64,000 bases of DNA from Notospermus geniculatus (Eukaryota > Nemertea > Pilidiophora > Heteronemertea > Lineidae): contig NMRB01000317.1 of NCBI GenBank assembly GCA_002633025.1, forward strand, positions 73,720 to 137,719. The letters run 5' to 3'. How positions within the stretch are numbered: the stretch's first letter is position 1; each line of letters starts with the position of its first letter. The position numbers and the translations under genes were made by a program. This document shows, piece after piece, positions 25,588-39,000 of this stretch. The notes under the pieces were generated by a model that worked only from the letters and a program-made list of their open reading frames with translations, made no database searches and was not told the origin of the DNA.

Positions 25588-28500
25588 GGCATTTTCCACA
25601 GAAACTGTACTGCCCCGAACACTGGGTTGTCCCAGGTTCAAGTCTAAGATAGCCAGGCACGCTTCCTTCAAGTTGTTCTCCACTCAACAAAAGGCAAGAT
25701 TGACTGCTCTCTATCCCTTTTTAACACCTGAGCAGATCAACAGAAAAGTATCAACACTGTGGAGTAAATTTTCTCCAGCTGAAAAAAAAAACTTCGGATC
25801 TGGTGATTTCAGGTATGGAATATTGAATTTACCAGCACAATGACAAAGAAGTACATGTAGGCTAGTATAAACCAGCCAAATAATTTTGAGCATTTTGGCA
25901 GCTAGGCCACCAAGAAAACAGGTTAAAATAGTGAAAGTTACAGATTGTTGGCTTGCAATAATGAACGAGTGAAGTCATATCTGAGGTTGAATTGAATACC
26001 ATCTTGAAAAATTTGCATTCTCTCTTTCAGCCTCACCTGTTTAACTCCGAAGAGGATATCAAAGATAAGTGTCCTGTGCACTCCAAGGTTGACAACAACG
26101 AAGAGGCTGAAAAAAGAGAATCTGTTAGAGAAAACAAAGTCTGCTATGAGAGCATATGACTTTGATTTCACCTCTCCAGAGATACAAACCAAGCCAGCAT
26201 TTCTAATGGGAAGGACAGCAGGCGCAGACATTAGTGGTGTAAGGCCACAGATAGACAATAATCAAACCGAACTGTCTAGTTCTACATGTACCTCAGATAT
26301 CAGAGATGTCAATCTTGAATGTAAGGAAATGAAGAACAAAGTGAACGAAGACCAAATGTGGAGAAGAACACAACAGTCAGCTCCAAATACCCGAATGAGG
26401 TTATCACCAAAGTTATCCCATACAGCTGACATTGAAGAATTGGACCTATCTGAAAAGATCTGCAAAGGTCCACTCTCTAAATCCTCTGATTTTGAGGCCA
26501 TAGAAAAGGAAAATCCTTTTGTAGAGAGTGCCAAAGACCATGCACCTTTTCAACCAAAGTTGGGAGAACTGACCTACAAAGGCATGACAGGGCGAAGAAC
26601 CACTACAGCTCCTGAAGTTGTTGATGATACACCCAGTGAGAGACCTGGAATTTTAAGGTACAGTTGGGAGGAAAGTGGCACTCTAGCTACTGGGAAATGT
26701 TCTAGATTGGGAATTTCTCTCTTTTTTACAGAAGTTCTTGCAGTGTATTTGTGAATTGAAAAATCAGACTGGTGGAACCTGTTGCCATTGATGTCTTGAA
26801 AGATCGCTGGCATAGGAAGCATATTAATTTAGTGATTCTTTTCAACATTCCCTTTATGCAGGAAATCCGCACGAAAACACAACGTGAGAAGAGTGAGTTT
26901 CAATGAAACAGACCTACAGTCAGTAACTTTCCAGCAAGAATTAAGCCAAGAAAGCAATGGTAACCATATGATAAACAACGATGGAAATGAAAGTGCTGAT
27001 AGCAAGGGAAAGGGTCTCCAGATTGGTGAGGTGGTGGTTGAGAATGTGAGTCTGGCTTCGGAAGTCGTATGTGGAGATAATGGACTTAAGGATAATGGAA
27101 TAGTCTTGGAAAATAATGAGATGATGAAAAGGGCAGCATTTTATGCTCATCTAATGGCTGATGAGTATGACATTCTAGATGAAAGAAACTTGGATGAAAC
27201 TGCAGCAGAGTGGAAAAGTGGACATCATTTGGAGAGAGTCGAGGCAGTGTCGAATAAAAAGAGCAGGAGGGGAAGAATCAACCGGAGCAGGGCTTGTAGG
27301 CAGAGAAGAGGCTGTGCAAGGGTTACGCAGTGCAAGACACTTGGTAAAACAAGAGGACGGCCAGGTTCTGATAACAGGAAAGGAAAATCGAGAGGGACTA
27401 GATGTCAGAAGAGAAATACCGTTGGGGCTCGTGCTCGGACACGTGTGAAAAAAAGCCTGAGAAGTAGACAAAAGATAGATGAAGTTCTTCTTTGTACACA
27501 ATTGAAGGAAAAGTCAGAAGACACAGGGAAATTGACCACAAATGATATGTCCGTCTATGATCTGAGCGAGAGTGAAACTGATGAGCACATTGTGGAGAAT
27601 GGATGTGAGAGTTTTTCATCAACTGAAAGAGCATCTAGCATTGTGGAGCTGAAGCTGCGGGAAAAGGCAGATTTTGAGGCTGATTGTGCAGAAGTGGTGG
27701 TTGATGCTGACGGAGATGATGAGAACAAGAGACCGGATAGAAGTTTAGTTGAGGAGAGGGATGATTTGGAGAATTACAGCCGTGCAGTAAGTCCCCAATG
27801 TTGTGACATAAGGAGACAAGAAGATGGCAATTTGATTGGTCCAGCACTGGAAAGAAATGCTGAATGTGGGAAAGAGGGTCAATTGGTCAACTTAAGTTTA
27901 AGCCAGTCAGGTTTGCTGAAGAAAACTGGGAACAGACAAAGGGAAGATACCGATGGAAGGATGAGTGAAAATATTGAGATGATGCACAAAAGTGAGGCAA
28001 GCAATGATCAAAGTGGTCAGGGTGAAGGTATCAAGATAATGATAGATGCAGATGTTCCATTTCGGCAGACGAGGACACAGCAAAAAAAGAAGAGGAGAGC
28101 TGTAGGCTGCGAACAAGTGATTGATGATGGGATAGAGAAGATAGGATCTGAGGTGTGTTCAGTGCACCAAGAGAGGAACATTGGGTATGACCTTAGGAAA
28201 AGGTCTCCTAAAGACACCAGCAATAGAATTGAAGTAAATGGTATTGGGATTCCAACAAAGAAAAGACAAAGAAAACATACTGATTCTGGGGATATGTTTC
28301 AGGCAACTCACACCATTCGAACAAATAAAAGCAAAGTTGTTATTGTTGCTGAAATCCATGCTGTCGTAGATCATAAAGTCCCGAAAGACAGAGAATCTGA
28401 GGCGACTGATGCAAGCACTAAAACAAGAGGCAGAGAACTTGCGGTGATTGAAACCGACATCGAGACACAAGCGAATGGGATGGACAGCTTAATGAAAGAG

Positions 28501-30643
28501 AGGGAGAACTCACCTACTCCGTTGGACGGAACTGTCAGAGAGGACAGCGGGACACTTGTAGAAGAAAATGCTCTTGAAAAGAACTGTGAAATAATCAAGT
28601 TGAAAGGGGACAGTCAGGATGGTGGACTCACTGGGGGTGGTGATGCCAGTAGAGAGTTCAATAAAAGAGCACAGACTGCACTTTCCCCAGGGAAGGACAT
28701 GGATGATGATGTAAAAGATGCAGAGACAAGTGACCTTGGTCAGCCAAGATGTATCAAGAGAAGGCCAAGACAGGGGATGATGCAACAAAATGAACATCTT
28801 TCTGGAGTGGAAGCTTCTGATAAATCATCTAAAGATCAAGACGGCGACAGCTATCCTAATGCTTGTATTCCTCAAGTATTACCCACATATTTTGCTAGTA
28901 CCTCGCATCAAGATTCTGAACTGCTGGAGGCCACAACTCCAGTAACTGACGCAAGACCTGCACATTTGAAAAAGGAGGAGTTGGAAACACCGATGGGGAC
29001 GGTGGTTTTGACATCTGGGCACAGCAAAGAATGTGAATTAGTGACACCAATGACTGATGTGAGGCTGATTGAAGAGATCAATAATCAGGTACAGATGGCG
29101 CCAAAGAAAAGCAGGAATGATGCTAATGGAGGGTCATTGGTTCAAATGATGACGCCCGCTTGTATCAAGGAACCCGAGCTGGATGGACTTGAAGACAAAA
29201 CTAGTGGTTGTCATGAAGAGATCGATTTGGAGAAATCTGTTCAGTCGACTGTAGGTACTGATCTTTCATGTCCTAAAGATGGAAACCAGGGATACCAAGC
29301 TGACATTTCAACCGAGGTGTTGGGAGACACTGTTCAAACTGCCAGAGACGATGAGAGTGGCTCTGAGGAATCTGGGAGCGAGCAAACAGAAACTTGTGCT
29401 CCAGAAACAAGCTATGAAGTCGAACAACATAGTACTAGTGACATTCCTAAGGAGGAGCGTAAAGCTCTACATCCCTCATCTGAAATTAGTCACAGTGAGC
29501 CAAGTGACTCGAGTTCCATTCCTATACCTTCGGAACACCTTGATCAAGTTTTCTTGGAATTGGATCCCACAGAAATATCTGAATCGTCCCCACCACCAGA
29601 GCTTGATGAAAAGAGCTTGAAGCCAAGGTCCAGTTTCAATGTTTCTCAAGCAATTCAAAAGATGCAGATGATTGGCAGTTTCTCCCCTATCTCTGGTCTT
29701 TCTCCACTTTCCAGCACATTGTCTCCAAGTCTTTCTGGAGTCAGTCAGGTAAGGCATAGAGGTACCATTACCGTATGACACTGTGCAGCACTAGGCGAGG
29801 TCTAGTCTAAGTAGCTTGATATTAACCACTAACAATGTTACATTTTCTAACATGCTCTGGAGAAAAGACAGAACTGCCAAAAAATACCATGGGCTAAAGA
29901 ACCAGTTGCTTGAGAGTACATGTACACATACACACTCATCTATATTTCAGCTGTCAACCATATCAAGTGTACCGACCCATAAAGATGTGTCGGAAGACAT
30001 TGATTTTCCATCAACAAGACAAAAAGAAGATGATTATAAAATACACAGCGAAATGGAGGTATAAGCAACATACATAATTGCTGCTGAAATATTTGTTTAT
30101 CATGTTTATGTCCTTGAACCTGGGACAATAGGTGTAGTTTTTTCTGGGTATCCTATGTGCTTATGGTAAATACATGTACTACACCTTCTTGTTGTAGGGT
30201 GATTCAGACACTCATGGTTGGCCAGGAACAGGACAGGAGCAACCCTCTCAAAAGGCTGTGCCTGTGAAGGTCCAGGTCCAGAGTGGATGCAGTGGATTTT
30301 GTCAGGGAGAAACGAGTCCCAGCAGAAAAGATGGTGATTTGTGTGAAATGTTCCAGGAAATGACACCACCGCAGTCTGTCATGAAATCAGGCAGAAGGTT
30401 TGTGACTAGAATTGTGGAGCAAATGCAGACATTCAATACAGCCACTGTTTACTCCGTTATCCACTGCTCTTCTAGTGACAATTCAAGAATCACTTATAGT
30501 ACCAGCTCACTTGACATGGCTTGTGCAATGGTATTGGTAGCAATGTAAGTAACCAATCTCTTTGCAGGTTAATTGCCAGTAACAAGATTGAAGGAACCAG
30601 CTTATCAGGAGGTCTTTTTGAAGATGAGGACATATTTCTTTGA
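25588..30643 (+). CDS. Large disordered protein with HMG-box-like segment, RVSF motif and AT-hook-like motif (unassigned)
   Basis: Exons: 25588-25812, 26031-26657, 26862-29748, 29951-30058, 30198-30397 and 30568-30643; phases agree and about 1373 residues result. Exon 1 is not settled; ATG at 25346 or 25352 with donor gtgagt at 25357 fits in phase but is weak. The first mapped exon codes an HMG-box-like stretch (LTPEQINRKVSTLWSKFSPA). HNVRRVSFNET begins the giant exon; RVSF matches the PP1-docking RVxF pattern. A very basic patch follows with KTRGRPGSD, an AT-hook-like core. The rest is acidic, Ser/Thr-rich and of low order, ending GGLFEDEDIFL. This composition suggests a nuclear chromatin or cell-cycle protein. 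I do not recognise an orthologue. The final join (30397 to 30568) was preferred to read-through to 30548. Confidence 0.72.
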
Positions 30644-33063
30644 AAAACAACATGAAACGGAGTATAGTATGGAAGGCTAGGGTGTTCATTTGACATTGTT
30701 TAACACAGGTTCTGTTAGTTGGTGGCACGTTGATGAAGTCTAATTGTAGGTTGAAATTTTAATGTTCTGTTACTACTATTAATTAAAGTTGCTTTTCTTT
30801 GATCAAAACGTTGATTTTTGTCCAGTACGTCAAGCTAAAATACGTACATTACATTGTATTTTACAGTGAGTAGTTTTTCACTTTGCATTGGTACATACCA
30901 AGATCGAAAATCACGAGCAACATCTGGCCCTCGGAGATATTCTACAACTCATTATACCACAGTGAACACACCAACACTGTCAAACAAATGATAAACAATG
31001 CACAGGAAATGAAAATTTGACAGTAAAACCAGGAAGTGCATTGTTTTCTGAAATAGGTTTTATGCCATTTAATCATACCTCACCATATATACATAAAATA
31101 AGACATGGACGAATAATTTATACAACAATATTTACAATGAAGATGAAACATCAATTTTTTATTTTGGTGATACTGGACAATCCATCTTTGACAATGCTCT
31201 GGTAAGGCATGTTCACAGAATTTTGATCTCGCCAAAAATTCCATGCCATAGCCATTCAACTTATTGAAAGCAAAGTCTATCATGCTAGGATTATCATTGG
31301 CACTTTATATCTTCAAACTTTGACCCATTGCATGCACACTTTGATAAACATGTATGACGAGTATGTACTTCTCCAAAGCAACCGCCAAGGTGTCTCATGC
31401 ATTGAACTAGAAAAGTAATGATATTGATGGAGACAACAGTGACATCACATACTGGTCTGCTACATATAGGTGTCAAATGTTCACAACCAGTTATGAGACT
31501 TGCCTCTGTATTCTTGCTGAGGATCCTCGGCCTTACCAACAATGGTAAAGCATTGTAAATTGATGGCAACATTATACATGTATCGGTAGTTGGTAAATGT
31601 AGGAGAGTCAACTATAGGTGCTACAAATAGTGCTTTCTTCTTTGGTTAAAACTGATTGGATATTTTCTCTCTGAATAAGATTGGACTTCACAGATTACAA
31701 ATAACACATTTATGTGTTATAACCAGACTATAGGCTATCACAGCTAATAATGGAATTAACATTTACAAACCCAAATCTTCAATTTTGTCATATTTTTGCA
31801 ACTTGTTCATGATATAGGCCCTACTCCTACAGGAAGATTATTTTTTGAAGAGCTCATGTCTGGCTAAAAACCTACTAGCTTAACACTTGCTTCTACAAGA
31901 TCCACCAACAAGAAGGAGATGGAGCAACTGCCACTGCAAATACACCATACTCTTCAGGACTTGTAAAGGAAAAGCAAACTTACCCATTCATGATATCAAT
32001 AATTTCGAGATTATAAAACAATTATGCCACAATTCATTACATACAACTAACCATTTATGAGGTAACACGTCTGATGATTTCGAAATCGTTAACATCCGAA
32101 TTTGGTGTACAATGCGTACAGTGAACCGAGTTGCTGAAATCAACATTTTTTACACTAAGCGTGAACGGTGGTAATCGACAAATAGTACATCAGCATTAAA
32201 AGTAACATAAGCAATCAACAGTTACTCCTATTAACCAGGGAAAGTGTATTTTTCCCTTCTGTCCATTACATAAGTGAACATTAATTACTAATTTTCATGC
32301 ACAAAATTTTTAGCACATTCTAGCACAATCCTAAATGGAAACTGTCAGCATCCAACCATGGTGCCTCGGATATTAGACAATGACCACCACAGAGATACTT
32401 CTTTGTAAAAACAAGATATTTGCAACAGATGTGCGATCTACATGTACGACACATATTAATGTTTAAAGTGTTCAAGTAATAATTCCACTGGATCACAATC
32501 TAATCACACAATCAGGCGTACAAAACTTACAGGGGCAGGCGGACATATATAGGACGTTCTATCTAAAATCTTCAAATATACTTGAACACTGAAGTCAAAT
32601 CATGTTTAATGACCAGTAATGGAATGGCTTCTGAAAACAATGGAATGTAAGGTCATGAAACAATAGGCCTACTTCTTGCAGATGAAATTAAGAAGTAGAA
32701 TTTCTCCAAGGTCAAAGGTAGGCCTATCACAAATGTACCGGTATTGTCTGACTCTTTCCATTAGTAACCCACAGTTGCCCATAGCGTGTTCATTTCATCA
32801 GTAACAATAACATGATTAAGTAGATTGTAAACGCCAGTGTGTATTCAACCTGAAGAATTTGTTGCATTGCCACATAATACTGTCATATGAAAAAGAGAAA
32901 CCCAGAATGAGTCATGATTTGCTGCTGCAATGCACAATCCAATCTGATTTCATTCGACCTTTTCAAATACTATGCTAGTTTCAGATACTGCTGGCAGTAA
33001 AACAACCTGGGTGATTTCCGAATATACAGTACCCACACGTAGGCATCTGTACATCCATACACA
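30644..33063. other. Intergenic, mainly 3' untranslated sequence of two convergent genes
   Basis: No exon-like reading frame is seen. The stretch lies between convergent stops at 30643 (+) and 33064 (-). A minus-strand AATAAA (tttatt on plus, about 31158-31163) may end the SYNRG transcript. Scattered tacatgta and one aggcctac occur. Confidence 0.5.
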
Positions 33064-36000
33064 TTACAACAATTCTGGGAGCCTAAGAGCAGGCAGCATT
33101 GAGTCAACACAATTCACCCAGTAGTTGGCACAGGTTGCATGATACTGTCGGCCACCATATGTAAACTTATGGACTGCTTCCCTGTTAAATGATTTACTCT
33201 GGCCATCAACATTTAGCAGACAGATACCACAAGCCTTATGCTGTGCATCTTCTTCATCTGACTTGAGAACACATGTACGATAATCAAACGAGGATGAGTC
33301 AGGCTGAAATAGACAAGAGAGTTGCTTTCTATTCAGGTATTCACACAAATATTTCTGAGAGATTTTTATAGGGAAGCTTGGTAATAGTGGAAACGCATAC
33401 CGTACACCAGGCAGGACTGGCACTGCTTTGCCTGGCATGGGAACATCCTGCAAGCAACAATTGCTCATGATTGACGAACCCAAGGATTCATCCATCAACA
33501 TGTAAAATGTAAGAAATGATATGCAGGTACAGTCCACAGATACAATGTATGGGGATGTGCCGCAGCATTCATTGAATGATTGTCTCATAAAATGTCCCTT
33601 ATTTCACTCACCATAGCTGCACTGGTTGATATAAATGCTGTGAGATTATTCCAACTCAGATCAATATCTCTTAACAACTTTGGCAACTTGGAATTGGTGA
33701 CGGCTGAAAAAGTTGATTGGAAAAACATAAAAGTGGCAAATTTCAACAGATGGGAGCTGCATTGAAGACCGTTGAGGTATAACCGAATGAAGATCAAGTT
33801 GTAGTGATACAATCCTCAGTGTATCAGACGTACTCACCAGACACTTTGATAGATAATGTAATACGACAAACAACTCGGTAGATTTCAATGATACCTGAAA
33901 GTGGTATGAGAGTACATTTAGTGAAACAGGTACGAATGAAGTTCCACTTTGGACCTAGTATTAATTTGCATGATTTGAGCAGACCCTCAACTTTTATCAT
34001 ACACCTACGAATTACTATAAGTGGCCACCTTTAAACTTTCCACTAGAATTTCTCCTCTACCGTTACCACTGCTATGGAAATACATTATTCGGATTAGAAG
34101 TTCAAAGCAGTTGGTGTCTTATTCGTATTCTTTACAAGACAGCCTACTCATCCTGTTTACACAGGAGTTAGTTCTACCGGTACATTCGGGTTTCAGCTCA
34201 GTCTTTTCTGGAGTTTCAGATTGTATAAAAAGTTCCACTTGAAAAAGACCCCGGTTGGGGTCGAAAATTCATGAATTCTGGAGATTGACTTCTTGCTTAT
34301 TATCATTTTGTGTGTCAATTTTGTGCTATTCTGCATCTTGGCTTTACAAGACAGCCATGAGAATTGCAACATTTTCCTTGAACACAGGAGAAGTGTACAA
34401 GTAGACTCACTAGCTACATAATCAGCTCCTTGTTCTGATTTGATGACTTCAGTACACACAGATCTTGATAATGAATTGAACACATTGTTTGCATTGTTTA
34501 TCATCTCCAGGCAACTTTCCAAGCAACGCTCCCATTCATACGCGTGCTTTTCAATATCCTGGAATACAGAGAAAACAATCATATTATTGTACTGATGAAA
34601 TAACATGACGAAGTATCACATCATCAGACAACCACGGCAATATCAATGCACGCGAAGTTACTCATTTGAGTACACCCTGAGGTTCGTTCAGCAATTAACC
34701 AGAGGACCAACTTGTATACATCCGTACCTGTATTTCATGAGTAGCAGAGCTGTATCTATCTCCAAGAACAGCACTTCCATCTGTCAGAAGTTCACTGGCG
34801 TCACGAGGAGCTTGAGTCCAGGTGCTGGAGTCTGGAAACAGAGTGGTAGCTAATGAATGGAAATAACTCCAACAATCTCTCATTTTGTGAGCTTGAAGCA
34901 TGATGTCAAACAAAACTGGTGATTAAATGACAAAGAAGGCATCTCCTACTTACCAAGTCCGTTATTCATACTAGACCATGGTTGAGAATCACCAACACCA
35001 TTCACTGCTTTATTGCCTGTCGAAGAACTGAACTCCCCAAATCCATCACCGTTAACTTCAACCTCTGACCCTTGTTTGAATTCCAAACTCCTCACTGACT
35101 GTTGGTCTGGATTTGATTTTTTCTCACCAGAATCCACAGAACCTGCACTAGAGATGGAATGGCAATCAGCACCCACAGCTGTAGGGTCCTTCAGATCCTT
35201 TATTTTGATGTTACCCCCTAAGTCGAGGCTTCCAACAGATTGTGAATCTTCCTTCAACTGAACTTTATTGCCAGAGAGTGAATCAAGACTAGTAAGAGAG
35301 TGACTTTTGGCCAAATCATCGTGTTTAGAGTCACTGACAGGTGATGTCAATGACGGTGGACTGTGGACGTCAGCTTCACCCGCTACATCAGCTCTGTGTG
35401 TTGTGGTATCCAGCGTCCGAGGTTTCAAATGCGTCATTTGAAATCGTGATTTTCCTGGCACTGCATCCACTTCACTGATCCAATCTTGTGAATGTAGCGT
35501 AGAGACACCAGTAAAGTCGGCAAAATCATCATCATCTTCATGATCATCAGCGGCATCCCAATCTGGAGGTTCATCAGGCATTGCACCGTAAGACAGCTCG
35601 GCAAACCCAACAGTCTTAGGTTGATGTTGGAATACACTTTTTGTTGGTTTGATAGGCTTCGGTTTCACTACACTGAACTCAGATGTTGTAGTCCCAGTGG
35701 TTGGCAAATTCGGAGGTACCGTAGAAGGTGCTGATGAAAAGCTACTGAAATCTCCAAAATTATCATCATCTTCATCATCCACATTGCCCACCGATGACGG
35801 CATGTCCTTGTTTTCTTCCATATGACTAGAACTAAACAACCCTATAGTGGCATTCTGACTAGCACCTAATTCTCTAAATGCACTGTAGCGATCTGTACCA
35901 GAACTCTGACTAGCAGGGGCTGCCCCCGTAAAGTTACTCAATGAATCCGCATTCCCTCCTGTAACGTTCAAAGCACCAACTCTTCCTGATATGGTCTCAT

Positions 36001-39000
36001 CTGTTTTAGATGAAAATGCGTCCTGGAAATCAGCCCATTCCTCAGCCTTACCAGTTTCTTCAGCAGTGCCTGGAACTGCACCATCCTTATCCTTTCCTAA
36101 ATCTTTGAACACAATTGCCTCACCGATATTAATCGGTTTTCCATCACTGCCAATATCTTCTGTTCGGAACATTGAATATTTCCCAAGTGCAGGTTCAGGA
36201 ATCTCACTCATCGAAATCTTCAATGCGGCATATTTATCCTCTGCTCCAAGTATATCCTGTTCCTTGAGAGTGGAATTTGAGGTGACACTCTTTTGATACC
36301 CTCCAAAACTTCCAAAGCTGCTATTCTCGCTACTCTCAGCTGATCTAAAATCATCAAAATCGTCGTTATTGTCTGGGAAACTTGTAGATGTTTTTGAACT
36401 ATCAGATCCATGTGACAGAGAATCCAGCTTATAGCTGCTCAGCGAGCTCGATTCTGATCCCTTACAAGGATCAAAATCAAAGTGAAGATCCTGGACCTTT
36501 GGTCCATGCATTTTGATACCATGGTCATGTTTTAAGAACTGTCCAAATGGTTTGCCCTTGATTGTAGGAGTAACAGTCGGTTCAGCGGATTTGAATTCTT
36601 GAAAATCATCCTCTTCTTCTTTCCTCATGGCTGCTTGTCCTGGGAATGAGAATTGATCTGCAGAACTGGAACACAAAAAAACATCGTTATCAGCATATCC
36701 AAGCATTAATTAAGTGTTCAACTGTGTATTGACCCATTTTTTCTATGACTGATGCAATGTACTGTGCTGCTAATCATCAGCACTATTCTGATAATGAATT
36801 ACTCACCCTTCACCTGGTTTGGGCTTGAGATGGGCTGGGCTAGAGACAAAGTCACCAAATGCATCTGAAAACAAATTGATCAAAGACATGAAAAAAGAAT
36901 TATACATCAAGAGCCAGGATTCTACAGTCTGTTTAAGGGGTGTTGGTTTCTGACAAAAACTCATCACTTACTTGAGGCTGAGACTGGAGCCTGGTGAAAG
37001 TCAGCAAATTCTTGGTCATCAGCAGAAAGATTCTGATTGCTACTTTTTTGGACTGATCCTTGAGATTGGGGCTGTTGGCTGGCAGCAGGCTGGTTAGGTT
37101 GCAGTTGAGAATGCTGGCCAAGATTTGGTACTGGTGGCTGCTGACACTCCTTCAAGACTTCCAGAGATGAAATGTCCTTCTTTTGCTGAAATAAAACAGC
37201 TGTTGTGTAACATATGTCGCCACTGTAGGGAATTAACGTTTGCATTATCGATGGTAAAGACTGTTTTCCCTGACACTGAATGGCTCTACTTGGAGAGAAG
37301 ATGTTAATCACATACCTGGGCAAGTGCTATCATGGCTAACACAACAAACAATTCTTCTTTTATGAGTTGACCCGGCATTGTCTTATTGGCAAGATTCCAT
37401 ATATGACCAAGCATTTCTTTGGGTAAGTGGCTTCTAAGTAGAAGACCATAGACTAGACTAGTATCTATTACACCATTTCTGAAAAGGGACAAAAATTCAG
37501 TGTTCAATTACTAATAATGAAGTTACAGGTGATACCATAGAAACTGATGAGGATGACGGGATGTGGTTACTTACTGAATGGTTGCCTCAAGGACATGAAG
37601 GTAGACCTCGGGTATCACTGCAGCATTGAAAAACATTGGTGGTATGTGTGGTGGAAGCTGCATGGTGGGCGCCTGTCCGTTTTGTGTTGGACCTCCTGGA
37701 CCAGGGGCACTGTTAGGTATTGCAGATCCTGCAGCCATACTGGATGGTAGACCAGGTCCAGTAGCCACCTGAGGTTGTCCATGAACCCCCGGGATACTCT
37801 GAACAGCTGCATTTTGGGGTGGGACACCAGTTCCTGCAGAATTCTGAGCGGGAGGAGCAAAACCTCCAGGATGACCTTGACCAGGTGGTACGTGACCATG
37901 AGGATACACTGGCTGTCCAGAAGCATCAACCACTTGGCCTGGCTGTCCAGGGTACTGTCCTGGTGGAATTTGTTGCTGACCAGCTTGTTCTGGGACACTT
38001 TCTGGGACTGGCGCGGGCTCTGGTTGTTTCACTGCAAGCCAAAATACATACCGCTATATTAACGAGTTTTCCTACACATTTGTTATTTAACAAAATGGAG
38101 TGCTTGGCAACAGGCACCAACATGAGAGCCAATGCCATAACAGAGTCTAACCCACCTTCAATCTTAAACAGATCAGACAAATCATCTGTGGCATACCCCC
38201 AGTTAGCTGATTTCTGACTTGACTGGAATGACGCTGTCCTTGTGTTCTTAACATGTATCTCTTTCACACTTGGTTTATGGAATGTCTTGGCTTTGGTCTG
38301 TGTTGTCAGATCAGAACACTCAAGCATCATGCTCATGATATCTATAATGGAATGCACTTGTAAGGTACAATTTGTAACAATTCTTGAATTTTGCATGCTA
38401 TGCAAGTGCCAGTATACAAGATGAATATAAAATCAATAGGATGTTTATATTGTTCATTACAAACTTAATGCAACATTAAATGACGGAAAACAACATAAGG
38501 ACAGACCTTTCTTCTCCTCATGAGGTTGGCAAGTTGAATCAGTTGATCTGTTGCCTTGATCACTTGTAGCAGGCTCACCAGTCTCTTGATCCTGCCAGTC
38601 AAAAACATTGAGGTTAAAACAGAATAGATATGGGTCTAAGCAAAACTACTACCGGTAATTGAGAGACAAATTTAGGTCACTAAATGCTACCACATCTGAA
38701 CATATCTAGCTGACAGCAGACAAAATTCCTTATTGACACCAATTGATAATTACTTTGTTGCTATCATTGTCTGCAGAAGTAGGACCATGCATGAAATCTC
38801 CAAAACTGTCATCAAGGTCAGATGTCTTCTCTGGTTCTATGGTTGGTTCTGTAAGACAGACACATATATGTTCAGTACAATGGCCTACTGCACTTTTATA
38901 ACAACGCAAAAGCCGAATAACGTAAGTATGCTTTAATATCCATAAAACTCAAAAACTCGAGCTTGCCATTTTCCAGATATCAAGATCTACTCACGTTTCC

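Noticed and set aside
27179-27448. Alternative frames inside the giant exon (e.g. 27179-27448)
   Set aside because: Shadow frames of the main coding sequence.
30398-30567. A 23-nt intron at 30545-30567 (gtaagt...ttgcag) with the exon running to 30544
   Set aside because: The splice sites look ideal, but 23 nt is too short for an animal spliceosomal intron; joining 30397 to 30568 gives the same phase, a 170-nt intron and a cleaner protein end.
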